A stretch of 64,000 nucleotides of DNA from Neptuniibacter sp048548695 (GTDB taxonomy: Bacteria; Pseudomonadota; Gammaproteobacteria; Pseudomonadales; Balneatricaceae). A model generated the notes under the pieces. That model worked only from the letters and a program-made list of their open reading frames with translations. It was not told the DNA's origin and searched no databases. Positions 61,079 to 64,000 of this stretch are shown here, piece by piece. How positions within the stretch are numbered: position 1 is the first letter of the stretch; each line of letters starts with the position of its first letter. A program made the translations under genes and the position numbers. Location of the stretch: the NCBI RefSeq assembly GCF_048548695.1, contig NZ_JBLYIF010000002.1; one strand, given 5' to 3'.

Positions 61079-61822
61079 ATGGATAAAGTACTGTATTTGG
61101 CGATGAGTGGTGCCCGGGAAAATATGCTGGCACAACAAGCCCATGCCAATAACCTGGCGAATGCGAATACTACAGGTTTTAAAACTGACTTAGCCCAGGC
61201 GCGAGCCATGCAGGTATTTGGTGACGGTCATGCGTCGCGGGTGTATGCCCAGACGGAGAGGCCAGCCACCGATATGTCCAGCGGTACCCTGATTGAAACC
61301 GGTCGTAAGCTTGACCTGGCGATTGCCGGAGATGGCTGGATTACAGTGCAGCGGCCTGATGGAACCGAAGCCTATACCCGAGGCGGTGAGTTGCAAGTGG
61401 ATGTCAATAATCAGCTGGTGACCGGCGGCGGTTTACCGGTGATGGGCAATGGCGGCATTCCTGTGATATTGCCCCCTTTTGAGAATCTGGACATTGGCAC
61501 TGACGGCACGATCACTGTTCGGCCATTGGGTGACAATGCCAATCAGCTGGTGCTGGTAGATCAGATCAAACTGGTCAATCCGGATCGTCAGAATTTGTTT
61601 AAAGATCGTGATGGCCTGATGGTCACTGATAATGCCCAACCGTTACCCGCTGATCAGAATGTGCGGGTGCGTTCCGGTTATATCGAATCCAGTAATGTGA
61701 ATGCAGTTAATGAATTAACCGGCATCATCACGACCTCGCGTCAGTTTGAGATGCAGGTGCGCATGATGAAAACCGCGCAGGAAAATTCTGAAGCGGCTGC
61801 CGCCATTTTACGTTTGAGTTAA
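61079..61822 (+). CDS. flgF: Flagellar proximal rod protein FlgF
   Basis: 247 residues. Rod protein. N-terminal NNLANANTTGFKTDLAQARAM (about 27-47), GDGWITVQRPDGTEAYTRGGELQVD (about 80-105) and C-terminal YIESSNVNAVNELTGIITTSRQFEM are diagnostic. Starts a separate operon with its own sigma-54 promoter; 21 bp before flgG. Confidence 0.97.
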   Translation: MDKVLYLAMSGARENMLAQQAHANNLANANTTGFKTDLAQARAMQVFGDGHASRVYAQTERPATDMSSGTLIETGRKLDLAIAGDGWITVQRPDGTEAYTRGGELQVDVNNQLVTGGGLPVMGNGGIPVILPPFENLDIGTDGTITVRPLGDNANQLVLVDQIKLVNPDRQNLFKDRDGLMVTDNAQPLPADQNVRVRSGYIESSNVNAVNELTGIITTSRQFEMQVRMMKTAQENSEAAAAILRLS

Positions 61823-61843
61823 TGATTACCAGAGGAGAGTGAA

Positions 61844-62629
61844 ATGCACGGTGCACTCTATGTAGCAAAAACGGGATTGAGCGCTCAGGACACAAACCTG
61901 AAGGTGATCTCCAATAACCTGGCCAACGTTGCAACAGTTGGCTTTAAAAAAGATAAGGCAGTATTTGAAGATCTGATGTATCAGATCCGCCGTCAGCCCG
62001 GCGCACAGTCAGGGGAAGACTCACAACTGCCCTCCGGTCTGCAGCTAGGCTCAGGTGTGCGTACCGTGGGGACCCAAAAACTGTTTCACACCGGTGAGCT
62101 GCAAATTACCGATCAGGCGTTTGATGTTGCCATCAATGGCCGAGGTTTTCTGCAGGTATCCATGCCTAACGGCGATATTGGCTACACCCGCAACGGCCAG
62201 TTGCACCTGAATGCTGACAATGAGTTAGTGACAGCGGAAGGTTACCTGTTGGAGCCGGTGATTGCTCTGCCGGCAGAGGTCGTGAATTTTTCGGTTAGTA
62301 CTGATGGCATTGTGCAGGTGACTACAGCCGGGGACCCAACCCCGACGGAAGTTGGTCAGCTGCAACTGGCAGACTTTGTTAATCCGCAGGGGTTGTTGGC
62401 CCTGGGCCAAAATTTGTATCAGGAGTCCGCTTCCAGTGGCGCGCCGCTGGTCAGTAATCCGGGTGAAAACGGCACGGGTATTTTAAAACAGGGCACCCTG
62501 GAAGGCTCCAATGTTAATGCGGTGGAAGAGCTGGTGGATATGATTACCACTCAGCGGGCTTATGAAATGAATTCCAAGGTCATTTCAACCGCAGATGAAA
62601 TGCTCTCGTTTGTATCACAGCAGCTTTAA
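61844..62629 (+). CDS. flgG: Flagellar distal rod protein FlgG
   Basis: 261 residues, normal. N-terminal LKVISNNLANVATVGFKKDKAVFEDLMYQ (about 20-48), INGRGFLQVSMPNGDIGYTRNGQLHL and C-terminal LEGSNVNAVEELVDMITTQRAYEMNSK. Forms the distal rod that crosses the LP ring. Confidence 0.98.
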   Translation: MHGALYVAKTGLSAQDTNLKVISNNLANVATVGFKKDKAVFEDLMYQIRRQPGAQSGEDSQLPSGLQLGSGVRTVGTQKLFHTGELQITDQAFDVAINGRGFLQVSMPNGDIGYTRNGQLHLNADNELVTAEGYLLEPVIALPAEVVNFSVSTDGIVQVTTAGDPTPTEVGQLQLADFVNPQGLLALGQNLYQESASSGAPLVSNPGENGTGILKQGTLEGSNVNAVEELVDMITTQRAYEMNSKVISTADEMLSFVSQQL

Positions 62630-62650
62630 AGCATAAGAGGTTTTAGCAGC

Positions 62651-63328
62651 ATGAAACGGTTCGTATGGTTCCTGATAAGTGCTTCGCTGGTGTTAAGCGG
62701 CTGCGTGCAAAAGCAGGTGAAGCCGGATAACCCTGTGTATGCGCCTGTCCCGCCGCAGGATATGCAACCTGTCCAGGCAATGGATGGTTCCATATACAGC
62801 GCTGCCACCAGTATGAATCTGTATGGTGATGGCCGGGCATATCGGGTCGGGGACATTCTCACCGTGACGCTGCGGGAGCAGACCAGCTCGCAGAAAAGTG
62901 CCAAGACTGAATTGGATAAAGAGAGCTCGGTTTCTCTTGAACAAGGCGTTGCTTTTGGCAACGGGGTGAGTGTGCTGGGTAAACCGTTGAGCTTCGATCT
63001 GCCGGCCAGTACCACTGAGTTTGACGGCGAAGGCAAGTCGGATATGAGCAACAGTCTGAGTGGCAACATCAGTGTCACGGTGCATGAAGTGTTACCCAAC
63101 GGGGTGTTGCTGGTGCGGGGTGAAAAATGGCTAACCCTGAATCAGGGTGATGAATATATTCGGGTCAGCGGCATGGTACGGCCGCAGGACATCGGCTCGG
63201 ATAACACTGTTGCTTCAACCAAACTGGCGGATGCCCGCATCGCTTACAGCGGAACAGGTGCGGTCAACGATACCAATGTAATGGGCTGGTTGTCGCGCTT
63301 CTTTGTCGGTGCCCTATGGCCATTCTGA
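62651..63328 (+). CDS. flgH: Flagellar L-ring protein FlgH
   Basis: 225 residues, lipoprotein signal MKRFVWFLISASLVLSGC (lipidated Cys 18). Outer-membrane L ring. Conserved YRVGDILTVTLREQTSSQKSAKTEL (about 66-90), a Gly/Ser-rich middle with a long disordered strand and the C-terminal GWLSRFFVGALWPF ending. 11-bp gap to flgI. Confidence 0.97.
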   Translation: MKRFVWFLISASLVLSGCVQKQVKPDNPVYAPVPPQDMQPVQAMDGSIYSAATSMNLYGDGRAYRVGDILTVTLREQTSSQKSAKTELDKESSVSLEQGVAFGNGVSVLGKPLSFDLPASTTEFDGEGKSDMSNSLSGNISVTVHEVLPNGVLLVRGEKWLTLNQGDEYIRVSGMVRPQDIGSDNTVASTKLADARIAYSGTGAVNDTNVMGWLSRFFVGALWPF

Positions 63329-63339
63329 GGAGACGTGCA

Positions 63340-64000
63340 ATGAAACGTGCAATGGTTTTGATCTGTGCAATGTTGCTCAGCCTGTCAGCTGAAGCGACGC
63401 GTTTGAAGGATATGGCCAGTGTCGCCGGGGTACGTAGTAACCAGCTGGTGGGCTATGGTCTGGTGGTCGGCCTGGACGGAACGGGTGATAAAACCAGCTT
63501 TACCTCACAGACCTTCCGCAACATGTTGAATAACTTTGGTGTGGCGATTCCGCCGAATGTGAATCCGAAGTCGAAAAATATTGCTGCGGTGGCGATCCAT
63601 GCCGATCTGCCAGCCTTTGCTAAGCCAGGCCAGACCATTGATATCACGGTTTCGGCGATTGGTGATGCTAAAAGTCTGCGGGGCGGCAGTCTGCTGATGT
63701 CGCCTTTGAAAGGTGCAGATGGTCAGGTTTATGCGATTGGTCAGGGCAACCTGGTGGTATCTGGTTTTGGTGTGCAGGGTGATGATGGTTCCCGGCTTTC
63801 GCTAAATGTGCCCAGTGTTGGCCGCATTCCTGGCGGTGCCACAGTGGAGCGTGCAGTACCCAGTGGCTTTGCCCAAGGCGATAGCTTGATGTTGAACCTG
63901 CATCGCTCTGACTTTACCACCTCTCGCCGTGTTGCCGAACAGATTAATCAGTTGCTGGGGCCTGATATGGCCGCGTCGTTGGATGCGACCTCGATCCGGG
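63340..64000 (+). CDS. flgI: Flagellar P-ring protein FlgI, cut by the window end
   Basis: 220 codons seen, 3' end missing. Signal peptide MKRAMVLICAMLLSLSAEA; then TRLKDMASVAGVRSNQLVGYGLVVGLDGTGDKTSFTSQ (P-ring signature, about 20-57), ANLKSKNIAAVAIHADLPAF-like segment and LVVSGFGVQGDDGS. The start has GAGGAG before it. The assembled ring surrounds the rod in the peptidoglycan layer. Confidence 0.97.
   Translation, partial: MKRAMVLICAMLLSLSAEATRLKDMASVAGVRSNQLVGYGLVVGLDGTGDKTSFTSQTFRNMLNNFGVAIPPNVNPKSKNIAAVAIHADLPAFAKPGQTIDITVSAIGDAKSLRGGSLLMSPLKGADGQVYAIGQGNLVVSGFGVQGDDGSRLSLNVPSVGRIPGGATVERAVPSGFAQGDSLMLNLHRSDFTTSRRVAEQINQLLGPDMAASLDATSIR

Overview
The window is a densely packed stretch of a gammaproteobacterial chromosome. 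Gene content and order (glnD-map|rpsB-tsf-pyrH-frr-uppS-cdsA-rseP-bamA-skp-lpxD-fabZ-lpxA-lpxB-rnhB-dnaE-accA-tilS-pyrG-eno-ftsB-truD-surE-pcm-nlpD-rpoS, then mutS, pncC-recA-recX-alaS-lysC-csrA-tRNA-Ser-tRNA-Arg array) are the classic gamma core. The sodium-pumping oxaloacetate decarboxylase (oadGAB), a DUF368/PopT transporter and the flgO/flgP/flgT outer-membrane flagellar genes point to a motile marine organism. Best guess is an Oceanospirillales-type lineage, but species is not readable from the sequence. No prophage, insertion sequence or CRISPR array was found.

Layout. 1-2976: a partial periplasmic-protein gene, flgT (minus) and divergent flgO-flgP (plus). 2986-6793: DUF1244, glnD and map on the minus strand. 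7045-25903: translation, lipid A, outer-membrane assembly, replication and fatty-acid genes, mostly touching or overlapping. 25973-34740: pyrG, eno, ftsB, truD, surE, pcm, DUF368, nlpD, rpoS. 35010-44509: a small unknown gene, mutS (minus), pncC, recA (with LexA box), recX, alaS, lysC, csrA. 44568-45019: tRNA-Ser(GCT) and at least three identical tRNA-Arg(ACG) genes, interrupted by a run of Ns. 45100-53276: thiI, oadGAB, a histone-deacetylase-family gene, a candidate small RNA, a receiver-TPR gene, and a 50-codon DUF2061 gene. 53488-64000: tRNA-Arg(CCT), flgN-flgM-flgA (minus), then cheV, cheR, flgBCDE and flgFGHI (plus, last gene cut by the window edge).

How the parts fit. uppS makes undecaprenyl diphosphate, cdsA and lpxD/A/B feed membrane and lipid A synthesis, bamA/skp/rseP build and police the outer membrane, and the DUF368 protein probably recycles the undecaprenyl-phosphate carrier. 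The flagellar genes show a readable hierarchy: sigma-54 promoters before flgB and flgF, a sigma-28 promoter before flgM-flgN, and a shared upstream CGGCAAAA-type motif that may bind the flagellar sigma-54 activator.

Most notable observations. (1) Three MEP isoprenoid genes, dxr, ispD and ispF, are missing from the two places they normally occupy, with the flanking genes closed up to touching distance; this suggests loss of the MEP route, perhaps for mevalonate. (2) flgTOP and flgNMA-cheVR-flgB, contiguous in Vibrio, are separated here by about 50 kb of housekeeping genes, with a tRNA gene at one junction. (3) A conserved palindromic motif lies upstream of both sigma-54 flagellar promoters. 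(4) A lone rho-independent terminator suggests an unannotated small RNA near 51.3 kb. (5) FlgE is unusually long and carries an internal duplication.
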